From Mesorhabditis belari (lineage: Eukaryota > Nematoda > Chromadorea > Rhabditida > Rhabditidae), in assembly GCA_958450365.1 (NCBI GenBank), contig CAUEEP010000927.1:186001-250000 (forward strand): a DNA stretch of 64,000 nt. Reading direction: 5' to 3'. Below, piece by piece: positions 23,471-35,200 of the stretch; within the stretch, counting starts at the first letter, position 1; each line of letters begins with the position of its first letter. Under the pieces are notes generated by a model. That model was given only the letters and a program-made list of their open reading frames with translations. It ran no database searches and had not been told where the DNA came from. The position numbers and the translations under genes are program-made.

Positions 23471-26454
23471 TTGTTCAATTGTTGAAGTAAGTCTAGTTAT
23501 TTCTATAGATATTAGTCTAGCTATTTCTATAGTTATTTCTATTAGACTCACTTAAATCTTTGATACATTCCCTAGTCTCAAGCCAGAATCTCAGTTTTAT
23601 GAAAGCGGTTATTAATGAGATCAACATTAAAGACTTCAATCTCCTGAAACTAGAGCTTCCACTACTTTCTTCTAATTACCTGGAACTTATTACCAAGTAA
23701 ATCTAATAGAAATTGAAACCAACCGTTTTCATTGGGATCTCCTTGAAGGGGTCTGAATTGAGGGAATGAGAAGTGGGGAGGAAGGGGGAATGGTTGATTC
23801 TCCTTTTGGGGGAGGGCAGTCAAGGGGAGGGGAAGGGGAGGGGAAGGGGGAGAGGTGAGGCTGACTGGGTGACTGCAGATGGCAATGCCATGCCTTCTTT
23901 TAGATGAGAAAAGACTAAAAGAGGAGAAGCTGTAGAAAGAAAAGAAAGGAAAAGACATGGTGAGTACTAACGGTTGTTTGTCTGTTCTCTTTATCTCTCT
24001 CTTTCCAAAAGAAAAGAGAGACTGATTTGCATCGAGAAATATCCTCTGGAGTCTCCTTCGATATCCACTTTTTTTATGGGTGATCCGAAAAAGTTTATGA
24101 CTTTTTCGCTTTGTTAGATCTTGGAGCAACGGCTTTCCATCCAAATCAGCGAGTTTTGGGAAATTCGCTGCCATTGACCATCCAAAGTCTTAGTCATTGT
24201 TACAGAGGACATGTAATTGGTCGACTGTAGTCTTCTCAAAAGTTTCTAGCTTTCTCTTGAAATTCCGGTATTGTTTGTAAATGTCTAAACAATGACTAAA
24301 AATTTGTCGTCCAAGCAGGACGATAAATGAGCAGCTCTTTTCCCAAAACCTATGTCAATATCATTTCACTGAACAGCATAAAGTTTTTTGTTAGGTATGT
24401 GGTTTTTTTTCTAGTTTGTTTCACAACCGTTAATAGAATTTTTCCATAGTCCTGTGTTAATAATAGCTGAGAATATCATTCCAAGTTAAATCAAGTCCAA
24501 GGTTACTCATTGCGACACTTTGGAGCGTATCCATCCTTCGTTTCTCATCTCAACATTCCGATCTTGTTGACCCATGTTTCACATTTTCTATCTCAATTCT
24601 GATCTCTTGTAGCATTGAACAGATTCGAGACAACCTTCAAATAGATATTCTGCAAGAACTACTTTACGCAAAACTTAATGAAGTTAAAAAACTTGGTCTC
24701 GGTTTTTGAATGGAGCTGCTGAACTTCTTTTTATTGTGTCAATGTGACGATGGGGGTCTATCTATGAAATGAAAGAAGGAAAGAAAGAAAGAAAGAAAAG
24801 AAAAGGAAAGTCTTTAGTTGATGCAATGTTTTTCCAGCGGTTGAAAGCAAAAAAACGAAAAGCAAAAGTTGAGGCTGGCAAGTGGGAAAGAAAAAGAGAA
24901 TGTAAGGGTTGAAAAGAACATTTCAAGTCCATCCATTCCATCAGAACTCAATACGCTCACTTTTTCCACGATTCACCCACTAAATTCTTAATTCAATCAA
25001 CAAAACGGTCAGCCATTTGACGGACAATGGCAATCGAAACTTTCAAATTGAATGATTGGGTTTTAATTGAAATTCTAACCTTCTGAAAATTAGAATTCAA
25101 GGATACTTCAATGTCTCTGCAAAAGTAACTCTCGAAAAGCTACTCCGATACTCTGAAATGAAACAAGCATTACCAACTTTTGTTCTTTGATAACTGGCAG
25201 CTACTGTCTTTACAATTAGCACTGAAAACTCTAAAATACTTGATTTTATCAATAGTTTTCTTCGTGAGAAGATTGAACTCTCTAAGCAAACTCTAGACGT
25301 ATAATCTCTGCAAAAAGTCATCCTCATAATCACTCCTCATCAAGGCTATCATAAATTTTCGACATAACGAGGTACTGTGGGGGTGAAAGGTGTGTAAAGG
25401 TGTGTAAAGGTGTTGAAAGAGACGATTCAAGTTCGGTGTCAAGGTTCATTCCACCGTTTCCCTTCGAATTTCTCTCTTCTGCACACCCATCTAGTCTTTC
25501 CCTCTTGACTTCTCCCTCTTCATACATTTAAATCGTTTTGCCATCGACTCGTCTCCTTTCATTTCATTCATTCATTCTCTTTCACTCATTAGACATAAAA
25601 TTGAAGTCTATCTTTTGTGCCTATCTAACGGTTCACAGTTTTCATCGCGCCCACTTTCTTCCGTTGAAAGGGAAATCTGCCACCTCAACTTTCGCTCCTT
25701 TTTTTTCTCGCAAATATCCTTGACACCGATTATGATTTAAACATTACGGGGAATGGCTTCATTTTAAAACGGAAAGTCAATCAAGGAAATGGCATTGATT
25801 GTGGGATGATAGAATAGAAGAGAATTTCAATCAGCAAGATTTAAAAATTTACTTATTATATTTCAAAAATATGAGGTTTATACCAAGCATTGTGTTCAAT
25901 ATAGTATGAAAACAGAAAACAGTTCAATCTTTTCTGTCTCCAAATTCATTATGGCTTCAATTTATTATCGAGCTTATTAAAACTGAAAAAATGCAGACAA
26001 AAATGAGAAGACATCAAAAATAAATACCCCTGAATAATTTGATATAGCGGTTATCATGTACGAGAGAATGTTAAAAGGACAATAAAGATGGTACAGACAA
26101 TAAAGATGGTACAGACAATGAAATATGATATTTGAAAAACGATCGTCACTTTCGCGCGTCTGTAACTCCCTTGTCTTTACCGTATTTCTAAATATTAATA
26201 TTACCATTGTGCAGCCCTTGAAAAGAGCTTTCAGAAAATATATAACACTAATAGTTTAAACTCAAAGACAAGGGAGTTACAGAAGCGCGAAAGTGACGAT
26301 CTTTTTTCAAATATGATATTTCATTGTCCAGTGTGTATGTGTAGATCGAAAATTGCACTTTTTTGAATTACAAAAACAACTTGAAAAGGAGGATGGTAAA
26401 ACTATTCTCTAGAACGTTAAGCATATTTTAAAGTTCATTTAATAAAATAAATCC
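23471..26454. other. Intergenic between the two secreted repeat-protein genes
   Basis: No supported gene. It contains a G-rich microsatellite around 23818-23850, GAAA repeats near 24775-24805, a small GTAAAGGTGT triplication near 25389-25412 and an inverted repeat at 26.1-26.3 kb. An open frame at 23662-24174 (-) is low-complexity and rejected as a gene. Confidence 0.5.
26114..26328. repeat. Inverted repeat with 65 bp arms
   Basis: Arms 26114-26178 and 26264-26328 are reverse complements with about three mismatches, and outer ends read GACAATGAAATAT. The left end is preceded by a doubled ACAATAAAGATGGTACAG unit (26081-26113). It looks like a small fold-back element just 3' of gene B. No TA duplication is evident. 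Confidence 0.85.
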
Positions 26455-29400
26455 TTATTTCCTAATAATAAAGAAATATGGTTCTCCGTTGTATTCGGGT
26501 TTCGTTCGCACTCCAAATGTTCGAGCCTGGAAATTGTTTTGAATATTTTGAGGAATATTCGTTAACCTAAATGAATGCTTAATTTTAGGATACTTTGATC
26601 TTAAAGAGTGCTCATCTTTCAGAAATAAAATCAAAAGAAACCTTTCCTGCTCGAATAATCTTGTTGTAGCCTCCAGTCTGCAATTTAAAAAGTATGATAA
26701 GACCTTTAAATTTTCAATTTACTAGTAATAGCGGTTTGTTAGATATGCCGTGCTTTGGATCTTTAGCAATCAAAACTTACATTATCAACAACGGTCGGTT
26801 GAACATTTGGCTGTGGTCGGAATCCATTTGCGGGAACAATCTGAAAAGTTGTATTCTGAATTGATCCCTCTTGCCCATTTTCTCAAACCTGTTGTTCATG
26901 AGCGGTGATGATTTCTCCAATGTTTTCATTCTTGTATGGTTCTAGTGGAGGAACGGTATTCTAAAAAGATATTAAGTTTGTGTTGATCAACACTGATATT
27001 ATGCAATTATGTCAATTAAAAAGTTTTCTTTAAAAAATCACCTCAAAAACGCCCAAATTAGTCAATTCCCATTTGGAAACATTTAAACAATTAATTAAAC
27101 AATTGAAAACTGATTTAACATTGATTGAGGTTTGTTGAAACATATAAACAAACCGATTTCTTGAAATGATTAGTACCTGCTCAATTTGCGGTGTTTGATT
27201 GGCTGTATTTGGAGATGAAGTGGTTGGATAGATTTGTGCTTGTGTGGGTGATTGGAGAGGCAAATCGGCCTCATGATCTGCTTGATCTTCACTGGAAAAG
27301 TGAGAAATAAACACCGCATCCACCAAAGGACACTTCAAAAATCGAATAATTTGTACACCTATTATCAAAAAGAAAACGAACAATCTTATTTAGTCAAGTT
27401 ATATCTTTTGCATAAAATCGAACGAACCCATTGTTAGTGTTGTCCCCTGTGTATCGTTCTGTTGTCTCCATTGCTCCCGCAGTAATTGAACCATCAGCTG
27501 CTGTTGTTGGCAATGAATGAATTTCGCCTTTAACTGGGTCTTGTGATGAGCTACTGGGAACATTCTCTGCTGGCTGCCCAAATCGTTGAGCCGGTTTCGG
27601 TTCAGAAAGTTTCAAATCAATCGATGCTTCTGAGTCTAATGATGGATCAACTTGTTCAAGAATCGGTAGTGCCGATGGAGGTTGAATAGATTGTGGTATT
27701 TGTGTTGAATATGCTGATTCAACACGATGTGGTGGTTCTGGTTCAGACAGTTTTGTGTCTATCGAGGTTTCGATGTCAAGTGATGGTTCAACTTGTTCGT
27801 GAATAGTCGAAGCGAGAGATTGAGTTTGGGCTAGTTGTGGTTCTTGAGTTTGATAAGTGGTCTCAGGTCCAATTGGACCAGATTGATCCAATCTTGTAGA
27901 TTCAGAAGGTACTTGATGTTCTTTATCAAAAAGTTCATTATCAACAGTACCCATTTGTTCAACGGATATCGGTTGTGGGATGAGTTGTGGATAAGGGCTT
28001 TGAGTAGTGCTAGATTGCTCAGCTTGATTAGTACTTTGCTCTTGTTCAATCGGTGTTACAGGCATTGATTCAGTTGGTTCATTTCCAAAGAATTCTTGTT
28101 CTTCATCGTGTGTTTGATTGTTTTCTTCTGTGGCGATTTGATTTTGCGAATTCTCAAAAGTGTCCTGATTGTAAGTTGATGAAGGACGGACTCCCACTAC
28201 CACCTATAAACAAAATGAAAATACGTAATGAGTACTGTTAACTGTGAGACACTCTCAAAACTTGATTAGATTTTGAACTCAGTTAAATGAAGAACTGATC
28301 GTTTTCGAACCTGTGCAGCTGGAGCCTCAACGGGTTCACTTTCGGCAACTAAAGAGGAAAACCTTTTAAAAGTAAATGCTTTTTTTGATAATAACTTATT
28401 TTAATATAAACTACCTGGTTTAGCTTCCATCGAAGCATCATGATCTCCATTGACTTCATTTCCAACTGGGGTCTCCGATTCATTTGGATCAGCAGCAACT
28501 TGCTGTTCTTGTTGAACTTCTGTTGGATAGCTTCCGGCTAAATTGTTTTTGTTCTTTTTTTGTTTTAAACCAAAAGTTCTTAGACAATAATCTAAAATTG
28601 TATAGTCTACCAGCTGGGGTAGCTCCTGTTTGTCCAAATTCAGCGGCTTCGATTTGATCACCGAGATTCGAAACAAAACCGGCGGGCTCCTGCAATGATA
28701 TTTCCTAGTATTTTTTATTGTGTCATTGTGCATTTAAATCCATGTTTACAATCATAAGATAGGTACTCACATTCTCATCACTAGCAGGTACTTCGGCGTG
28801 TGGAACTGGTGAGCTTGGGAATATTCTTTCGGGAGTCGCTGATTCCTAAAAACATTCAAATCGATGCTTTTTTGTTTAGTCTCTCTTCCCACCTGTTGTT
28901 GTTGATTTCCCTCTTCATTATAGTCTTCTGATGGTGCTGGAGCGTTGACTTGCTCATTTGTTGATGGAGCCACATATTGGGCGGTGTCCTCACTGTTTGA
29001 TGCCTGAAAATTTGCGTTCGTTTAACTTTCTTTCGCTTAGTGTTTGACAACAATGCCCAAATATGGATTCCTCTACAACAAACTTGATAGTTCAATCGAG
29101 GTTCCTCATTTTCATCTTCAATTTGCTGACTGCCACTCGGGGTCAATTGAGCGGGTGGTTGATAAGCAGCTGGAGTCTCTACTGGTTGAACTTCGCTTGA
29201 AATGGGAGTGGATGGACGAGTTGAAATCGAGGCTGCAATATCTGTGTCACTTGTCACTGCAGTTGGTTCAGAATATGAAGATGCGGCTGGTTGAGCATTT
29301 GGTGTAAGAGCGCTTGGTGTTGGAAGGTCTTTTGCTTCATCTATATTTCTTTAGTTTAGTTAACTCAACCGATTGTCACCTGTATATTCAATCTCGTAAT

Positions 29401-30234
29401 CTGTTCCCGGAGCCCCTCCAGTCGGTTCAGAGATTTCAGTTCTTGTGTTAGATTCGCTATTTGAAGCCACTTGAGCACTGGTTTCTTCTAAAATTATCAT
29501 AGAATGAAAAATACTAGTCTATATCAGTTTAACATACGGTTATAGCTGGCTTGACCAGAACTGGGTCCAGCATCAACTTGACCTCCGATTCCTGGATTCA
29601 CTTCTCCGACGGCCGGGTTTTGGACTCCACCTGAAATAGGTATCAGGTTGTATAGATTAGTATGTAGTATACCAGTGAATCCATTTGAGTACCCAACATT
29701 TGAGGCTGGAACTGGAACAGCTTGAGGTCCGCCATATGAAGGAGCGGATCCATATCCAATGGGTGCTCCTCCAACTCCTCCATATCCACCTGTTCCCACA
29801 TATCCTCCTCCACCACTAACTGGGCCGCTCGGATATCCGCCAACCCCACTAAAAGTGTTGATCATTTTTTAGCAAACAAATTGTGTCTTAAATAACACTC
29901 TACAACAATAATGTCCTTTCGATTCTGGAAAATACAAAAGAAGAACGTTTGGAAGTTTGAAAAAGTTGTAATTTTTAGGCTAGCTAGTTAAACTTGGCTT
30001 GATAGGTTGAGAATTTGTTATTGTTGTTGTTCAAAAACTAACCCTCCACAGGGATTTCCGCATTCAGGTGTTGAGCAACATCCACCACCGCCTCCGAGGC
30101 AACCCCAAACAGGGGAGGATATCAAGATAACCAAAAACTAAAGTTTAAAAACTGGTATAGTAAATGAAATGATTTGAAATCTAAAAAGCGAAACTTTCAG
30201 TCTCTTGAAAAGAACTTACCACTATCCGCGTCAT
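26455..30234 (-). CDS. Secreted Gly/Ser/Gln/Glu-rich disordered protein (gene B)
   Basis: Family not recognised; a likely relative of gene A. Exons: 30234-30220, 30137-30043, 29848-29673, 29630-29538, 29487-29380, 29340-29084, 29003-28893, 28845-28771, 28689-28611, 28537-28415, 28348-28311, 28203-27428, 27291-27177, 26960-26889, 26840-26781, 26677-26642, 26526-26455, giving 766 aa. Signal peptide MTRIVFLVILISSPVWG is followed by CLGGGGGCCSTPECGNPCGG, then GGY repeats. A long acidic Ser/Thr/Glu/Gln region includes an internal duplication (S-L-D-hydroxyl-E-x-S-I-D-x-KLSEP, twice). The C-terminus, unlike the rest, is ordered and basic: TGGYNKIIRAGKARTFG, then YNGEPYFFIIRK. The large exon 28203-27428 gives strong frame support. 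Both this gene and gene A lie head to tail on the minus strand. Confidence 0.8.
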
Positions 30235-32261
30235 TTACACCAATGAAAATATTATTCGAACAAAAATCGAATAAATAATTCGGGGCTAGTTTGCAAGAAT
30301 GGCTGAAGGATTGGTCAGATCGGTGGTCAAGATTTGAAGAGAAGGGAAGGGAAAAGAAGTTGCCGAAAAGGAGAAGGAGATCGACTGATTGCTAGGAGGA
30401 ATTGAGGCAAGAAGAAGGGCAGGATGGGGAGGATGGGAAGCGGAGATCCACCCATCCATTCATCCACACTCAAGCTTTTCTTTTCCGTGGAAGAGACGAT
30501 GGCAAACCGAGATAACCGGTGAAAATTCCTTGTGTCTTTAATAAGAAGAGAATTTCCATGAGGGAATAAATCCCTTCGATGAGCAATATCTTTATGTCTT
30601 GTTGTTAAGGCATAACTAGCCGATGGCATTAAAGGGAAAAGAGTACCATTCTTTTCCCTTTCTTCAATAATCAGGCTTACCCATCAGCGATCAGGTTTTG
30701 CGGGAAACAATCTGTGAAATCGAATTGCCCACTTGACACCTCTGGACGCGTTTTGAATTGGTACAAAAAACTCGTACAAAAGTAAAGTTTTGAGGCTTGG
30801 TCTAGTCGTTTTACAGATGAAAACTTTGAAAATGTAGTTGAAGTATTTGGTGGATCTTTAAGAATCAATCTTTCTGTTAATAGTTGGGGCAAAAGACGAT
30901 AAAGGCAAGATTCGATACTTTCAAGGGCTTAAGCTCTATTAGATTTCACCATTGAATTATCCAATCTAATCTGTTTTTGAACTGTTTTTTTGTTCACTTC
31001 TTCAGCTCTTCCAGAAAAACTTTGAGGGTTTTTCCAGTCGAGAACCATCTTTTTTTGTCTTGAACTGATTTTCATCGCCAATCAGTGCGCAAAAATTTTC
31101 GATTTTCGCCTTGTTTCAGTAATTGAAAAACGAGCTCTAATCGGTGATTTCTTTTAGCCGATAGCCCTTATTTTTGCTTCTTTCGATGACTCGGAGTGAG
31201 TATTTTTTCCGATGATTTGGATGAAGGGGGAAACCGGAAAACGGATTTCCCTGTCTTCTTCTCATCTTTTTTTCTTTTCTTCTCACTCTACTCATTTCTT
31301 TTCCTTTTTTTATAAAAGCACAATGGCACCCACGCTTTCGAGGAAATCCTCTATTATCCAATGGAAAATCTAATATTTAGCAAATTGAGAGTATTTTTGA
31401 GAACTTTAATGATTTCTACAATACATTTAATGACACAACACACCCTCGTAACAAGTAAAATTAAAAACTTTAACAAGTTCAGATTTTTGTGAATGAGATG
31501 AGGCTTTTAAAGTTTTTTACAGTTTCTACGTCTTTCCTATGAATAGATTGCCATTTTTTTTAAGGGAAATTTTGATTTAAGTTCCATTGAGAGTGCAACG
31601 AAAAGTGAAAAGTGAGATGAGATGGGATCTTCATTTTTTTTGTCTTCTTTTTCAGATGTCTCCCTTCGATCCGAGAATTCATCAAAAAAGTAGCTCTTTC
31701 TCTAAACTTCGCCGAGCTTTTCGAAGGATACAATAAAGCAGTGAAAGTCCGATTTGGACTATTAAACTTGGTGAATGGCGGCTTTTTGATGGGAGAACAA
31801 GGTGAGCATTCAATGAGAAAAACAATCAAAGGAATGCTTGGATACACGAAGCTCTTCGAAATACCTTGTGATGCAGTTTGAATGGTTTTTTCGTTTGAAA
31901 AATTAGAATCAAAAACTTATAAAGGTCTTTAGACATATTTGTGGTAAACTTCAAAAACTGTTCGCTTTTAGAAATCATGTTTTTGTGACGAATTTAGGAA
32001 TCTATCAACTGCTTTCTTTTTACTTGATTATTGCTTTGAACTTTTCCGAAAACATTTATTCGATCACAGTTTTAACATTCAGTTACAAGCATTTAAAACA
32101 AATTTTTGTCAGGACCAAAATACAGAAGGGATTTCATTGTTGAGGGTCGACAAGAAAAGAAAGAGATCTCAAAAACGAGAAGTGCGTAGAAATGTGCGAA
32201 TCTACACAAAAACAAAAATATAAACTAGGAATGACTAGGGGAAATTTGGAAAACAATTCAA
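30235..32261. other. Intergenic between gene B and the DM-domain gene
   Basis: Mostly featureless AT-rich DNA. One exon-like open stretch at 31656-31801 (+) has a TTTTTCAG acceptor and GTGAGC donor but no partner exon (see findings). Confidence 0.45.
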
Positions 32262-35200
32262 TTATATAGTGGAAGAGAATAATGGTTGACGATTGATCAA
32301 CTGATTGAGAGAAGCTGTGTCAATTGGAGAACCACCAGGGGGGCTCAAAGCTGACAATGAAGCGGTTAACTGTTGCAATTGAATGCTTCGTTGAAGAACT
32401 TCCAAAAAAGGATTTGCTTGGGGGATGGTAGTTGCAGGTTGAGAAAGAGTCGATAAAAGAGTTGAAAGATCACCACCAAGAAGGGAGAAAAGATTTGGTT
32501 GGGGTTGGGGAGGAGATTGGATTGGAGGCATTGTATTCAAGAAAGAATTCTGATAGAAAGATGTTGGGAGTGGAGTCTGAGCGAACATTGAAGCCAAGAA
32601 TTGATCAGTGGAAAGCTTTGGAGTCGGAAGAGGACTTGGATAAGAGATTGGACAGGAGAATGGCACTTGAGAGACAGGAGTTGATTGAATCGGAGTGGAT
32701 TGAGATACAGTTGTGATTGGAGTAGATGATGGATTGATGAAGAAAGTCGGTGGGGGCAGATTTGTACCGATCTTGCGAGGAACTGGAGCTGGGAGAACGG
32801 TGGGGGTGTCGATCTTGGACTTGATCTCGTCACGGCTCTTCTTGGCTTGCACCTGAAATTATTCATTTTGTTTTTGAATTTTGGTTGTTGATAGATTTTT
32901 TAGGAAAATTTGTTATCTATTAGGTTGGTGAATAAGTCTTTTCGTTCCTTTTCGTACTTTCGTTTAAAACCAACAAATGCACCAATTGAGCTACGATTTA
33001 TTTCATTAGAAAGACGAATTATTTTAAATAATAAAGTATCAAAAGAATTCCTCACCTCGTTTGGTGTGAAATCCGTTGCTTCATCATCGGGAATCAAAAC
33101 AGAAAGTGGAGGAATTGTGGGTAAAGTGATATATCTTCCCTTCTTTTCATCTTTTTGCCCATTCAGGCGAATTCTTGGCAGTTGAGCGTCTTTCTGAAAA
33201 TCGAATTGCTTTTTTGATCACATTTGTATTTTACTCAAGCATCACTGAACTAATTTATAATTCTTTTGGAATAGAGTTAGATACTTAGAGGGATTGAAAA
33301 ACTTACAACAGAGACGAATGTGTGAGCTCTCTTCCTCGGCATCACTTCAGGTGTAGCTGTTCTTGCAGGAAGTGAAGCTTTCCTTTCTTTATCCTTTTCT
33401 TCTTTTTCTTTTCTTTCAGCTGCACATTTTGCTTTCCAAATATCATAAGACATGACAGTCATTGTTCCCATTGACATCGATCGACCTTCGAGTCCGGTGG
33501 ATGAGCTTTTCGATGAACTCTGCAAAAGAATTAGATCAGTTTAGACAAGAAGTTTTCTGAATTTAGGAACGAGGTATACTATTAGTGGCTGTGTAATAGT
33601 TGCATTATCAAAAATTTAGATAATTTACCGGTTGTTGTGAGCTGCACACAGACATGACTGTATCAGGAGTACACGTTCCACTTGAAGGAGTTGAAGAAGA
33701 TCCACGACCGGAATCTGGAATTCAGTAGATTGAGTAAAAAGTATATAAATTCAAAAGCATATAAAGTTTAATATCAAAATTGATTTAGCTTATTCTCAAT
33801 GGAATGGAGCCAATCTGGGAAAGATCAGCGAGTGGATTGGGATTGGGAGGGAGTCCCCAATTGTACTATAAACAAGATCAAAATGATCGGATACAAATAT
33901 ACACGTGTATGTCTGGAAGAGTTTTGGTCAATCAAAGCGATCAACAAAGGACAAGTCTGATGGAAAAAAAGAGAAGAAGAGAGCTTTGGTGTGTTGTGGA
34001 AGGCTGACTCAATGTTGAGAACGGGGAAAGTGCGATCAGAGAGCAGAATTGTGAAATGAGATGGAGAGGTGGCTTGAGAACGGGAAAGTGTGGCAAATGA
34101 GCAAATCAAAAACAATGAGTTGAATGGGTCAAGATAAGAATTGAGACTACAAACATAGAGGTATGGTAAACTGTAACTGCACTTGACCCTTTAAGTACAA
34201 TCCCTGTTTAGCTATCCTTACATTAGAGCCACAACAACAAAAAAAATCAAAAACCAAATTCCTCATTGCATTCACGGTAAAATTAAAGAATGTCTAATAT
34301 CCTTTTGGAACTTTATTCCCAGACAGAAAAGAAAAGAGAAAGAAAGAAATCCCCTTGGATCTCTTGAGGTACACACAATGAACTTCTCTTTCCTTTCATT
34401 GACCAAAAATATTTTTGCACTCTCTTTCCCTTCTCTTTCTTTCTTTTCCCTCAAAAATTGAATCATCAAAGTTCTGTAGTTTTTGCTTTTAAACTGATAA
34501 AGAGAGTTCCATTTGGGAATGAGATCAGGTTTCAAAATGTTTTCGCGAGTATCGTTTGGTGAATGAGAATATTAAAGACGAAAATCTACCAAGTCTATAT
34601 TAAATTTAAAAACCAAAAAAATTGCTAAATGGTTAAATGTAGTAAATTAGAAATGCAAAAGGAGAGTTACCAACTCAAATAAGAGCCATTAAAGCTTAAA
34701 ACAAAGCGATTGTAAAGTTAAAAATATGGCTACGGCAAGAAATGTAAAGGTAAAAGAAATTTCAAAACTTTATATAATTCAAAGTGAATGGAGGGAATGT
34801 TTTCAAAGAATCACAAGTGATTTTAGTCTTAGAGAAGGAGTCAACCCCTCCTCTTTGATCTCTTCGTTTGGCGAAATCACAACAACCCCTTCCCATTGAG
34901 AGATTAATCGAATCCCCATGAACTTTTGCTGTTGAGAATACAAATAGAGATTTTAGGAGAAAAGTGAAGAAAATATTTCTCTCAAAACTATGGAATGAAA
35001 GAGCTTAGAAGGTAGAAGAAAGTCTTTGAAGCTCTAAAAGAGTCCACTAGAGAGTATGTGATACAGAAAAACTCCTTGCAATGAAAGAATAGTTGAAAAA
35101 TTTGGATGCAATCAACAATATTTTGATCATTCCGAACACAAAAACAGGCAACACTTGAACGCGATTTGTGTGAACGTGCTTTCCCTCAAAAATTCCTCAC

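Noticed and set aside
23662..24174. 170-codon open frame on the minus strand upstream of gene A
   Set aside because: Much of it is translated CT-rich microsatellite (SFPFFSFYSFSSFSLF, SPPSPPLPLPL). No splice-linked partner or family resemblance; likely chance.
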